Shown here: positions 6,318 to 12,986 of the stretch, piece after piece | How the letters are laid out: each line of letters begins with the position of its first letter | Position numbering within the stretch: the stretch's first letter is position 1 | Made by a program: the position numbers and the translations under genes | The notes under the pieces: generated by a model | The model's input: only the letters and a program-made list of their open reading frames with translations | Told to the model about the DNA's origin: nothing | Database searches by the model: none | Assembly: GCA_035623615.1 (NCBI GenBank) | Contig: DASPTB010000264.1 | Location: forward strand, 1 to 17,928 | Source: DASPTB01 sp035623615 | Lineage (GTDB): Bacteria > Actinomycetota > UBA4738 | Reading direction: 5' to 3' | Length of the DNA stretch: 17,928 nucleotides

Positions 6318-7595
6318 ATGCTCGACCTGCGCGACATCCGGGAGGACCCCGAACCGGTCCGGGCGGCCCTCGCGCGGAGGTCGCGCGAGGCGGTGGAGGG
6401 GCTCGACGAGGCGCTGGAGCTCGACGAGCGACGCCGCGTGGTGCTCGCCCGCGTGGAAGAGCTCCGCGCAGAGAAGAACCGGATGTCGAAGGCCGTCGGC
6501 CGGGCCCACGAGTCGGAGCGCGCGGACCTCAAGGAGAAGGTGCGGGTCGTCTCCGACGAGCTGGAGGGGCTCGAGCGCGAGCTCGCCGATGTTCAGGACC
6601 GGCTGTACGCGGCCGCGGTCCTGCTCCCCAATCCCCCGCACGAGTCGGTGCCCGTCGGCGAGAGCGACGACGACAACGAGGAGCTCCGGCGCTGGGGTGA
6701 GCCGCCGAGCTTCGACTTCGCACCGCGCGACCACGTCGAGCTCGGGCAGCTGCTCGGGATGATCGACATCGACCGCGGCGTGCGCACGTCGGGCTCGCGC
6801 TTCTACTACCTGACGGGGCGCTCGGTGTGGCTGCAGTTCGCGCTCCTCCGATACGCCCTCGACTTCACGCGACCTCACGGCTTTACGCCCGTCATCCCGC
6901 CGGTGCTCGTTCGCGAGGAGGCGATGTTCGGCACCGGCTTCCTTCCCACCGAGGAATCCAACCTGTACGTCGTCCCCGACGAGGACTCGCCGTTGTACCT
7001 GGTGGGGACCAGCGAGGTCTCCCTCGCCTCCTTCCACGCGCACGAGGTGCTCGACCCCGTCGATCTCCCGCGCCGCTACATGGGCTACTCGTCGTGTTTC
7101 CGTCGCGAGGCGGGAACGTACGGGAAGGACACGCGCGGCATCTTCCGCGTCCATCAGTTCGACAAACTGGAGATGTTCGCGTTCACGCGTCCCGGTGAGT
7201 CGTGGGCCGAGCACGACCGGTTCCTCGGGTTCGAGGAGCAATGGGTGCAGTCGCTCGGTGTCCCATACCGCGTCGTCAACGTGTGCACCTCCGAGCTCGG
7301 CGGGCCCGCGGCGAAGAAGTACGACATCGAGGGCTGGATGCCCGGGCAGGGGAAGTACCGGGAGATCACCTCGACCTCGAACACGACCGACTTCCAGGCG
7401 CGGCGCCTCGACATCCGCGTCAAGGCCGACGACGGCAACCGGATCCTGCACACGCTGAACGGAACGCTCTGCGCGATGTCACGGACGGTGATCGCCCTGC
7501 TGGAGAACGGGCAGCGCGAAGACGGCTCGGTCGAGTTGCCCGAGGTGCTGCACGAGTACCTGCCCAAGCAGGATTGGGTCCTGCAGCCGCTGTAG
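6318..7595 (+). CDS. serS: Seryl-tRNA synthetase
   Basis: A 425-residue class II aminoacyl-tRNA synthetase of normal SerRS length that charges tRNA-Ser (and tRNA-Sec, if present) with serine in the cytoplasm. The N-terminal MLDLRDIREDPEPVRAAL is the usual start of the tRNA-binding coiled-coil arm, which spans about residues 1-110 with many Glu/Arg heptads. The catalytic core includes motif 2 (SSCFRREAGTYGKDTRGIFR, with HQFDKLEMF after it), the serine-binding TSEVSL segment, ITSTSNTTDFQARRL, and motif 3 (HTLNGTLCAMSRTVIALLE). All key residues seem intact. ATG at 6318 lies 6 bases after the bactofilin stop with no clear ribosome binding site, so translation is probably coupled. It ends before a 173-base gap with strong hairpins. 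Confidence 0.97.
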   Translation: MLDLRDIREDPEPVRAALARRSREAVEGLDEALELDERRRVVLARVEELRAEKNRMSKAVGRAHESERADLKEKVRVVSDELEGLERELADVQDRLYAAAVLLPNPPHESVPVGESDDDNEELRRWGEPPSFDFAPRDHVELGQLLGMIDIDRGVRTSGSRFYYLTGRSVWLQFALLRYALDFTRPHGFTPVIPPVLVREEAMFGTGFLPTEESNLYVVPDEDSPLYLVGTSEVSLASFHAHEVLDPVDLPRRYMGYSSCFRREAGTYGKDTRGIFRVHQFDKLEMFAFTRPGESWAEHDRFLGFEEQWVQSLGVPYRVVNVCTSELGGPAAKKYDIEGWMPGQGKYREITSTSNTTDFQARRLDIRVKADDGNRILHTLNGTLCAMSRTVIALLENGQREDGSVELPEVLHEYLPKQDWVLQPL

Positions 7596-7629
7596 GCCGC
7601 CGTCCGGACCTGCGGCGTCGCCGCGCCCA

Positions 7630-7669
7630 CCCCCCGATTGGGGGGACCTGCATCCCCCCGAGTGCGGGG
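7630..7669 (+). terminator. Cluster of overlapping G/C hairpins after serS
   Basis: CCCCCC (7630-7635) pairs with GGGGGG (7640-7645) around GATT. The same G-run, as GGGGGGA (7640-7646), can instead pair with TCCCCCC (7653-7659). The end of that arm, CCCCG (7656-7660), can pair with CGGGG (7665-7669). Adjacent hairpins share strands, so they exclude each other. This may be a terminator for serS or a switching leader for the next gene. No T-run follows. Confidence 0.4.
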
Positions 7670-7731
7670 CAGCAACTTTCCGCCGTCTTGGGAATTGTTG
7701 GCCGCCGGCCATTGCAGCAAGGTTGACGTGC

Positions 7732-7758
7732 GCTCGACAGCCGGTCGAGCCTCGACAG
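7732..7758 (+). repeat. Inverted and direct repeat before the zinc-ribbon gene
   Basis: GCTCGAC (7732-7738) and GTCGAGC (7744-7750) form a perfect 7-base inverted repeat with a 5-base spacer. CTCGACAG also occurs directly at 7733-7740 and 7751-7758, the second copy running into the ribosome binding site. A TTGACG (7723-7728) that could act as a -35 element lies just upstream. The arrangement could be an operator or an RNA hairpin that controls translation. Confidence 0.35.
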
Positions 7759-7768
7759 GAGCGACCCA

Positions 7769-8281
7769 ATGACCACCCGGAAGGTCGGGCCGGAAGCCGA
7801 CGAGCGCGTTTCCCGCGAGGCCATGGTCCTCGAGCGTGACCCGGGCCCGAACGTCCGCGTAGCGGTCGCCTGTGACTGGTGCGGGATGCTGTCGCTCTCC
7901 GGACCCTCGTGCGAATGGTGCGGTTCCCCCTTCAAGGACGAGGACCTCGAACGCATGGCCCGCAACGCGATCGACGTTGCCACGGCCCTTCGGGAGATGG
8001 AGCGCAGACTCGAGCGCGAGCTCATGCGAGCGGGAGCGGAGCGGCGCCACGCGGAGGAGCACCGGGCGCGGCGCGCGGCTGCCGAGCGGGAGCTGTTGGA
8101 GCTCGAGTCGGAGGACCTTCGAGCCGCGGAGGTGGCGGACCGCCTCGCCGCGGCCGCCGCGCGCCGCGGCGAGGCCGCCCGCGCGGCGGTGGGATCCTCA
8201 GGCCCCGGCGCCACCCCTGCCCGCACGCCGCAGCCTGCGGGACCGGCCGAAGAGGGTGCGCCCCCCCGGAGTCCCCCCTAG
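7769..8281 (+). CDS. Zinc-ribbon/coiled-coil protein (short paralogue)
   Basis: A 170-residue protein with one zinc-ribbon-like motif, C35-x2-C38-x9-C48-x2-C51 (ACDWCGMLSLSGPSCEWCGSP). A highly charged helix, probably coiled coil, follows at about 55-135, and the tail is Pro/Ala-rich and disordered. The ribbon and the start of the helix are clearly similar to the protein encoded at 12974-14092: identical cysteine spacing, shared GPSC..CGSP, and a helix beginning with acidic residues. The two are therefore paralogues. ATG at 7769 has AGGAG (7757-7761) 7 bases upstream; the paralogue has an almost identical CAGGAGC site. No known function. The ribbon may bind a partner protein or nucleic acid, with the helix mediating oligomers; this is inference. 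Confidence 0.65.
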   Translation: MTTRKVGPEADERVSREAMVLERDPGPNVRVAVACDWCGMLSLSGPSCEWCGSPFKDEDLERMARNAIDVATALREMERRLERELMRAGAERRHAEEHRARRAAAERELLELESEDLRAAEVADRLAAAAARRGEAARAAVGSSGPGATPARTPQPAGPAEEGAPPRSPP

Positions 8282-8360
8282 CAGGCGTCCAAGGCCAGCG
8301 CGCCGCCGGCGGCCCGAGCCAAAAGCTCCTCCCAACCCCACCGGCGGCGCGTTTCCTTTT

Positions 8361-8404
8361 CCGCTGCAAGCGGTTCACTCGACGTCGGTGCCCGGCCCTA
8401 CCCT
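8361..8404 (+). promoter_or_regulatory. Candidate leaderless promoter of the HExxH gene
   Basis: TACCCT (8399-8404) is a TAnnnT -10 box whose end lies 6 bases before the GTG at 8411, with no ribosome binding site: leaderless geometry. Upstream, CCGCT (8361-8365) and AGCGG (8369-8373) form a small inverted repeat that could be part of a terminator for the preceding gene or an operator. A weak TTCACT -35 (8374-8379) has a 19-base spacer. Confidence 0.35.
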
Positions 8405-8410
8405 CGGTAC

Positions 8411-8872
8411 GTGAGGATTCGCTCCGAGTTCGAGCCCATCGCTTCGTCCAAGGTCCGGGCGATGCTGGCCGGCCTGCCGGAGGCGCACGGATACACGATC
8501 GTGGTGAAGCCGCTGCGGTACCGGGCTCACCCCCATCTCGCGGCGTGGACCGACTTCGAAGCCCACCGCATCTTCCTGCAGGTGCCTGAGCCTTTCGTTC
8601 CGTTCGGCGAGGTCGTCCCGTACGCCGCGCGTCGCCGGCCGGGCAAGGGCTTGCGGTTCGTCTGGCTGTCCGAAGGCGTGACGTTTCGCACCCCGCGTCA
8701 GGTACTCCGGTTCCTCTACCTGCACGAGTGGATGCACTGGTACCTGAAGGAGGTGATGGGGAAGAAGTCGTCCGCCGAGACTGCCTGCGACCGGTTCGCG
8801 CTGTGGAACTACCGCAGGAAGCAGGTCGCGGCGGAGGACGCCGAGGCCGCCCTCCGCCGCGTTCGCAGCTAG
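8411..8872 (+). CDS. Small HExxH putative metalloprotease
   Basis: A 153-residue protein with no signal peptide or membrane segment. Its central helix reads FLYLHEWMHWYLKEVMG with HEWMH at residues 105-109, fitting the HExxH zinc-binding/catalytic motif of gluzincin-type peptidases. An acidic stretch follows (SAETACDRFALW, 120-131) where the third zinc ligand of such enzymes often lies (E122 or D127). The fold resembles short SprT-like or ImmA-like metallopeptidase domains, but I cannot place it in a named family. The start at 8411 (GTG) is probably leaderless. The gene stands alone between the zinc-ribbon gene and the ACT protein. A peptidase function is inferred from the motif; the substrate is unknown. 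Confidence 0.6.
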   Translation: MRIRSEFEPIASSKVRAMLAGLPEAHGYTIVVKPLRYRAHPHLAAWTDFEAHRIFLQVPEPFVPFGEVVPYAARRRPGKGLRFVWLSEGVTFRTPRQVLRFLYLHEWMHWYLKEVMGKKSSAETACDRFALWNYRRKQVAAEDAEAALRRVRS

Positions 8873-8968
8873 CGTCCGCGACGGTTGCGATGGGCCGGGA
8901 GGTTGGTGTAGACCTCGGGCGAGCGCGGCCGAGATCGGTCGCCTCCTCGCTCGCCGAAAGGGGGCCTC

Positions 8969-9334
8969 GTGCCGACCGATCTTGGGATCGTCATGGACAA
9001 CCGACCGGGAACCCTGGCCGAGATCGGTGAGGCGCTCGGCAGGGCCGGTATCAACGTCGAAGGGATGTGCGGCTTCGTCGCCGAGGGCAAGGGGGTCGGG
9101 CACATCCTCGTGGCCGATCCCACCGCGGCGCGGCAGGCGCTGGACGGCCTCTGCGAGGTGGGCGAGGAGCGGGAGGTCCTGGTCGTGGAGATCGAGGACC
9201 GTCCCGGCGCCCTGGGTGGACTCGCCCGCAAGCTCTCGGACGCGGGCGTCAACGTCGAGGTCGCCTACCTGGGCACCGGCACCCGGCTGGTGCTTGCGGT
9301 CAGCGATATCGAGAAGGCCCGGACGGCTCTCTAG
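8969..9334 (+). CDS. Tandem ACT-domain protein
   Basis: A 121-residue protein made almost wholly of two ACT-type domains. The first begins DLGIVMDNRPGTLAEIGEAL (4-23) with GINVEGM after it. The second begins VLVVEIEDRPGALGGLARKL (70-89) with GVNVEVAYLG. The repeated DxPGxL pattern, then a helix, then a GxN(V)E strand, is the ACT signature. ACT pairs bind small ligands, usually amino acids, at the dimer interface and regulate enzymes or transcription. There is no catalytic or DNA-binding domain, so this is a free-standing regulatory protein with an unidentified partner. GTG at 8969 is preceded by AAAGGGGG at about 5 bases. ATG at 8993 is an in-frame alternative but would cut into the first beta strand. 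Confidence 0.85.
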   Translation: MPTDLGIVMDNRPGTLAEIGEALGRAGINVEGMCGFVAEGKGVGHILVADPTAARQALDGLCEVGEEREVLVVEIEDRPGALGGLARKLSDAGVNVEVAYLGTGTRLVLAVSDIEKARTAL

Positions 9335-9351
9335 CAGGCACTTCTCTCCCC

Positions 9352-9403
9352 GGCGATATCGCCCGCTCAGGATTTCCCGGCCCGGAGCCGACCCTAATTG
9401 GGT
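9352..9403. repeat. Palindromes between the ACT and double zinc-ribbon genes
   Basis: GGCGATATCGCC (9352-9363) is a perfect 12-base palindrome. ACCC (9391-9394) and GGGT (9400-9403) flank TAATT. The TAATTG at 9395-9400 is also a candidate -10 box for the gene starting at 9442. Function is not known. Confidence 0.3.
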
Positions 9404-9441
9404 GAGGTGTTCACTCCTCCGGCCCGCTTCGGGACCCTCCG

Positions 9442-9768
9442 GTGCCCGCCCCTGAACCCGCCTCCGAGCTCCCCGAGCCCGCCGGCGACTGGCTCGACGG
9501 GTGCTGGCGGTGCGGCTCCGACGAGCTCGAGGTCTCCGACGACGGGCGTCAGCTCTGCGCCCCCTGCCGGCGGCTCGTCCTCGGCGGCGCGGCCGCCCCG
9601 GGCGTCGCTGTTCGGGTGACGGGCCGCGTGTACTGGGAGTCGCGTGCCCTCGAGCAGTGCTGGCGCTGCATGGAGGAGTCCGTCGACGTCGGCGACGAGC
9701 TCGGGCTCTGCGGCCGCTGCCGCGAGGAGCTCATGGACGTCCCGTGGGACGACGCTGCCGAGGGCTGA
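9442..9768 (+). CDS. Small double zinc-ribbon protein
   Basis: A 108-residue protein with two four-cysteine modules: C21-x2-C24-x14-C39-x2-C42 and C73-x2-C76-x13-C90-x2-C93. The modules are similar to each other: both start CWRC and end C-x2-C followed by Arg/Glu-rich residues (RQLCAPCRRL and LGLCGRCREEL). The gene therefore looks like an internal duplication of a rubredoxin-like or treble-clef-like ribbon. There is no membrane segment or other domain. GTG at 9442 has no obvious ribosome binding site. The cysteine spacing differs from that of the proteins at 7769-8281 and 12974-14092, so it is not shown to belong to the same family. It converges on the GGDEF/EAL gene 19 bases away. Function unknown; adaptor or nucleic-acid binding are both possible. 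Confidence 0.6.
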   Translation: MPAPEPASELPEPAGDWLDGCWRCGSDELEVSDDGRQLCAPCRRLVLGGAAAPGVAVRVTGRVYWESRALEQCWRCMEESVDVGDELGLCGRCREELMDVPWDDAAEG

Positions 9769-9781
9769 TCCCGCCGGGATC
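9767..9781. terminator. Hairpin between convergent genes
   Basis: GATCCCG (9767-9773) and CGGGATC (9775-9781) form a nearly perfect palindrome in the 19-base gap between the convergent double zinc-ribbon and GGDEF/EAL genes. A realistic RNA hairpin has a 5-base stem and a 5-base loop. It could serve both directions. No T-run is seen. Confidence 0.35.
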
Positions 9782-9787
9782 CCGCTC

Positions 9788-12700
9788 CTAGACGGCCTTC
9801 CGCCGACGCTGCTCGCCGGCCCGCTCGGCCGTCAATGCCTCGACGCTCGGCTTGTCGATCGGCCGCGAGAACAGGAATCCTTGTCCCAGCTCGCAGTTCA
9901 GCTGTAGCAGGCGGTCCAGCTGCTCGCTCGTCTCGATTCCCTCCGCCACCGCCCGGAGGCGCAGGACGCGCGACAGATGCAGGATTGCCTCGGTGAGCGC
10001 CGACACCTCGCCGCCGTCCCCGACGCCGTCGACGAACGACCGGTCGACCTTGAGCGAGTCGATGGGGAACCGGCGGATGTAGTTGAGTGACGAGTAGCCC
10101 GTCCCGAAGTCGTCCACCGCGAGTTGGACGCCGAGGGTCTTCAGCTCCTGCAGGCGCGCGACGGAGAACTCGGTGTCGGCCATCATCACGCTCTCGGTGA
10201 TCTCGACCGTGAGCGTCTCGGGATCCAGGCCCGTCTCTCGCAGGATCTGCGCGATGTCGCTCACCAGATCGGGCTCCTGCAGCTGCTTCGCGGACAGGTT
10301 CACCGACATCGTGAGGGGCTTGCGCCGGCGCCGCGAGAGCTGCTGCAGCACGAACGCCTCGCGACAGGCCTCCTGCAACGCCCACTTCCCGATCGGGATG
10401 ATCAAGCCGGTCTCTTCGGCGAGCGGGATGAACTGCAGCGGTGGAACCAGGCCGCGCCGCGGATGCTGCCACCGGATCAGCGCCTCGAAACCGGCCAGGT
10501 CGCTCGACGTGAGCTCGAGGATCGGCTGGTAGTGCAGGACGAACTCGCCCTCCTCGACGGCGCGCAGCAGGTCGGCTCTCAGCTCCAGGCGCTTGATGAC
10601 CGTTCCGTGCATCGTCGGCTCGAAGACCTGGTACCGACCCTTGCCCTCGGCCTTGGCGGTGTACATCGCGACATCCGCGTTGCGCATGACGTCCTCAGCG
10701 GCGGGATGCGCGGCACCGGCCGAGTGGACGATGTCGATCCCGATGCTGGCGCGCACGATCACGTCGCGGCCTTCGAGTCGGAACGGCGTCTTGAATCCGT
10801 CCACGATGCGCTCGGCCGCCTCGGCGGCCTCCTCGTCGCGGGCGTCCTCCATGAGGACGGCGAACTCGTCACCTCCGAGCCGAGCGACGGTATCGGCTCC
10901 CCGGACGAGACCCTTCAGCCGGTGGCCGACCTCCACGAGCAGGCGGTCTCCGACGGCGTGGCCGAGGCTGTCGTTCACGGCCTTGAAGTCGTCTAGGTCC
11001 ATGAGGACCACGGCGAGTGAGCGATCGTCCCGCTCCTGCCGCTCGAGGGCGTGCCCCACGCGGTCGTGGAACAGCGCCCGGTTGGCGAGCCCCGTCACAG
11101 TGTCGTGGAACGCTTGGTGCGTGAGCTGTTCCTCGAACGCCCTGCGCTCGCTGACGTCGCGCGTGTTGAGAACGATGCCGGCGACGTTCGGGTCGGCGCT
11201 CAGGTCGGTGGGCGTCATCTCGACGTGCAGCCAGGTGCCGCCCCGGTGCTCGAGTTGTGCCTCGATCACCGTCGACGCCGCCGAGGCGCTCGCGAGCAGG
11301 TTGCGGACGCGGGGAGCATCGTCGGGGTGGATGAGGTCGAACAGGGACGTGCCCTCGAGGTCCTCCGGCTCGTAGCCGAGCATCCGGCGGGCCGAGGGGC
11401 TCTGGTACGTGATGGTGCCCTCGCGGTCGATGACGGTGATGAGGTCGGTGGCGTTCTGGACGAGCGAGCGGAACCTCGCCTCCACCCGCTGGCGGTGGAT
11501 GTCCTCCGCCAGTTGGGCGCGCTCGAGCGCGAGCGACGCTTGCGCAATGACGCCCTCGACCGCCCGCACGGTCTGGGAAGGAAGCGGATCGTCGCCCTCC
11601 ACCACCGCCAGGCCCACGAGGCGAGCGCCGGAGCGCACCGGGGCGAGCAACAGGGCTCCAGCGTCCCCCTCCAAGCCCATGGCGGCGGCCAGCGGCGGGC
11701 TGACCCGGGCCAGCCTGACCGTGCGACCCGCCAAGAGGTCGGCGGCGACGATGTCGGGAACCCCCTCCGGCGGGAGGGCGTACGCCTCGCCGCTCGGCGC
11801 GAGGTCGACGCGCACGGTCACGTCCTCGCCGGCGACCTCGCGTATCGCGCGCGCCGCCGCACCTCGGACCGCCTCGGGATCTCCCGCGGCGACGAACGCG
11901 GCGCCCACCTCGCGCAGCGCGCGCTCGCGACGTTCCGCCTGTTCGTGCCGCACCACCAGCCCGCTCATCCGCAGGGCCACGAGCAGATAGATGACGACGG
12001 CCGCGGCCACGAGGACCGGCTCGTTGACGGCCTTGCCGCGCTCGAGCTGGATGATCCGGACGACGGGCACCATGAGCGTAGCTGCCGACAGCAGCACCAG
12101 CCGGGTTCGCTGCAAACGGTCAACCTTCTCGACGCCGGGCTCGGACAGCATCCGCATGGACGGGTGCAGGGCCGCGGCGCCCCACAGCAGGTAGAAGAGC
12201 CCCCAGCCCGCGTCCAGGCCGCTCCCACTCCCGTTGTAGGTGCTCGTGACGAGGATGTACGTGTACTTCGAGTCGGTGAGCAGCAGCGCGATCACGCTGC
12301 CGATCAACAGGAAGAAGGCGATCGGCCGGCTGCCCGTCCCCATCGCCAGCCGCACGATCATGCCGAGGAGCAGCAGGTCGCCCAGCGGGTAGGCGATCGA
12401 CGTGGCCTTCTGGACGAGCGTCTGCGTCGCGTCGCTGGCGTTGGGCTCCATCAGGAACACCCAGGACAGGACACCGATGCCGATCGTGATGACGAGCGCG
12501 TCGATCAGCGCGGGGCGGTTCCCCTCCGGGTTGCGGGTTCGGACGAGGACCAGCAGGCCGGCGACCAGCAATGGGTAGACGGCGAGGTACGCGGCGTCGC
12601 CCCACGAAGGGAACGGCGCGTTGTCGGAATGGAAGAACCACTGGGGGTGGTACGTGATGACGTCACCGGCGACGAACAGCGCGAGCCCGGCGGCGAACAG

Positions 12701-12934
12701 GTACCAGGCAAGCTGGTTGCGAGGCTGGTTGAGACGAATGCCGACGAGGATGGCAACGACGCCCGACGCGCCCACGATGTTCTGGGAGTACCCGGTCCGC
12801 GCCCACATGGGACCGAGGTAATAGAGCACGCCGAGCAGGAGCCCGCCGCCCAGGTACAGATACCAAGCGCGTTGTCGCACGTAGTGGTTATCGGGCTGGT
12901 CAAAGCCCCTGTTGAGCCCGGCCCGCCCGACCAT
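9788..12934 (-). CDS. Membrane-bound GAF-like/PAS/GGDEF/EAL c-di-GMP enzyme
   Basis: A 1048-residue protein. The N-terminal 330 residues carry about eight to nine membrane helices of a sensor type common in Actinobacteria (AYPLGDLLLLG at 181-191). A GAF-like segment follows at about 340-475, then a PAS domain at about 485-600 (DLITVIDREGTITYQS...). GGDEF lies at about 605-775, with intact GGDEF at 687-691 and the inhibitory-site RxxD at 678-681. EAL lies at about 780-1040. Phosphodiesterase residues look intact: E817 in EALIRW, NLS 879-881, E911 and E914 in EITES, DDFGTG 941-946, K962, E998 in AEGIE, and Q1019 in GQGF. It should both make and degrade c-di-GMP, under control of membrane and cytoplasmic sensing. 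The start at 12934 has GGAAGAG very close to the ATG, so the exact start is uncertain. It lies 39 bases downstream of the zinc-ribbon/coiled-coil gene, in the same operon. Confidence 0.92.
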   Translation of the reverse strand: MVGRAGLNRGFDQPDNHYVRQRAWYLYLGGGLLLGVLYYLGPMWARTGYSQNIVGASGVVAILVGIRLNQPRNQLAWYLFAAGLALFVAGDVITYHPQWFFHSDNAPFPSWGDAAYLAVYPLLVAGLLVLVRTRNPEGNRPALIDALVITIGIGVLSWVFLMEPNASDATQTLVQKATSIAYPLGDLLLLGMIVRLAMGTGSRPIAFFLLIGSVIALLLTDSKYTYILVTSTYNGSGSGLDAGWGLFYLLWGAAALHPSMRMLSEPGVEKVDRLQRTRLVLLSAATLMVPVVRIIQLERGKAVNEPVLVAAAVVIYLLVALRMSGLVVRHEQAERRERALREVGAAFVAAGDPEAVRGAAARAIREVAGEDVTVRVDLAPSGEAYALPPEGVPDIVAADLLAGRTVRLARVSPPLAAAMGLEGDAGALLLAPVRSGARLVGLAVVEGDDPLPSQTVRAVEGVIAQASLALERAQLAEDIHRQRVEARFRSLVQNATDLITVIDREGTITYQSPSARRMLGYEPEDLEGTSLFDLIHPDDAPRVRNLLASASAASTVIEAQLEHRGGTWLHVEMTPTDLSADPNVAGIVLNTRDVSERRAFEEQLTHQAFHDTVTGLANRALFHDRVGHALERQERDDRSLAVVLMDLDDFKAVNDSLGHAVGDRLLVEVGHRLKGLVRGADTVARLGGDEFAVLMEDARDEEAAEAAERIVDGFKTPFRLEGRDVIVRASIGIDIVHSAGAAHPAAEDVMRNADVAMYTAKAEGKGRYQVFEPTMHGTVIKRLELRADLLRAVEEGEFVLHYQPILELTSSDLAGFEALIRWQHPRRGLVPPLQFIPLAEETGLIIPIGKWALQEACREAFVLQQLSRRRRKPLTMSVNLSAKQLQEPDLVSDIAQILRETGLDPETLTVEITESVMMADTEFSVARLQELKTLGVQLAVDDFGTGYSSLNYIRRFPIDSLKVDRSFVDGVGDGGEVSALTEAILHLSRVLRLRAVAEGIETSEQLDRLLQLNCELGQGFLFSRPIDKPSVEALTAERAGEQRRRKAV

Positions 12935-12961
12935 CTCTTCCGGGGGGTTCCCGGGTGGTTC

Positions 12962-12986
12962 GGACGCGATCCTCTAGACCGCGTCC
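12962..12986 (-). terminator. Intercistronic hairpin with the stop codon in its loop
   Basis: GGACGCG and CGCGTCC arms (12962-12968 and 12980-12986) form a perfect 7-base stem around an 11-base loop that contains the TAG stop of the upstream gene (12976-12974). It lies between the zinc-ribbon gene and the GGDEF/EAL gene and could attenuate transcription or protect the upstream message. Confidence 0.4.

Noticed and set aside
5652..7451. Minus-strand 599-codon open frame opposite bactofilin and serS
   Set aside because: Antisense to clear genes and shows no protein-like features.
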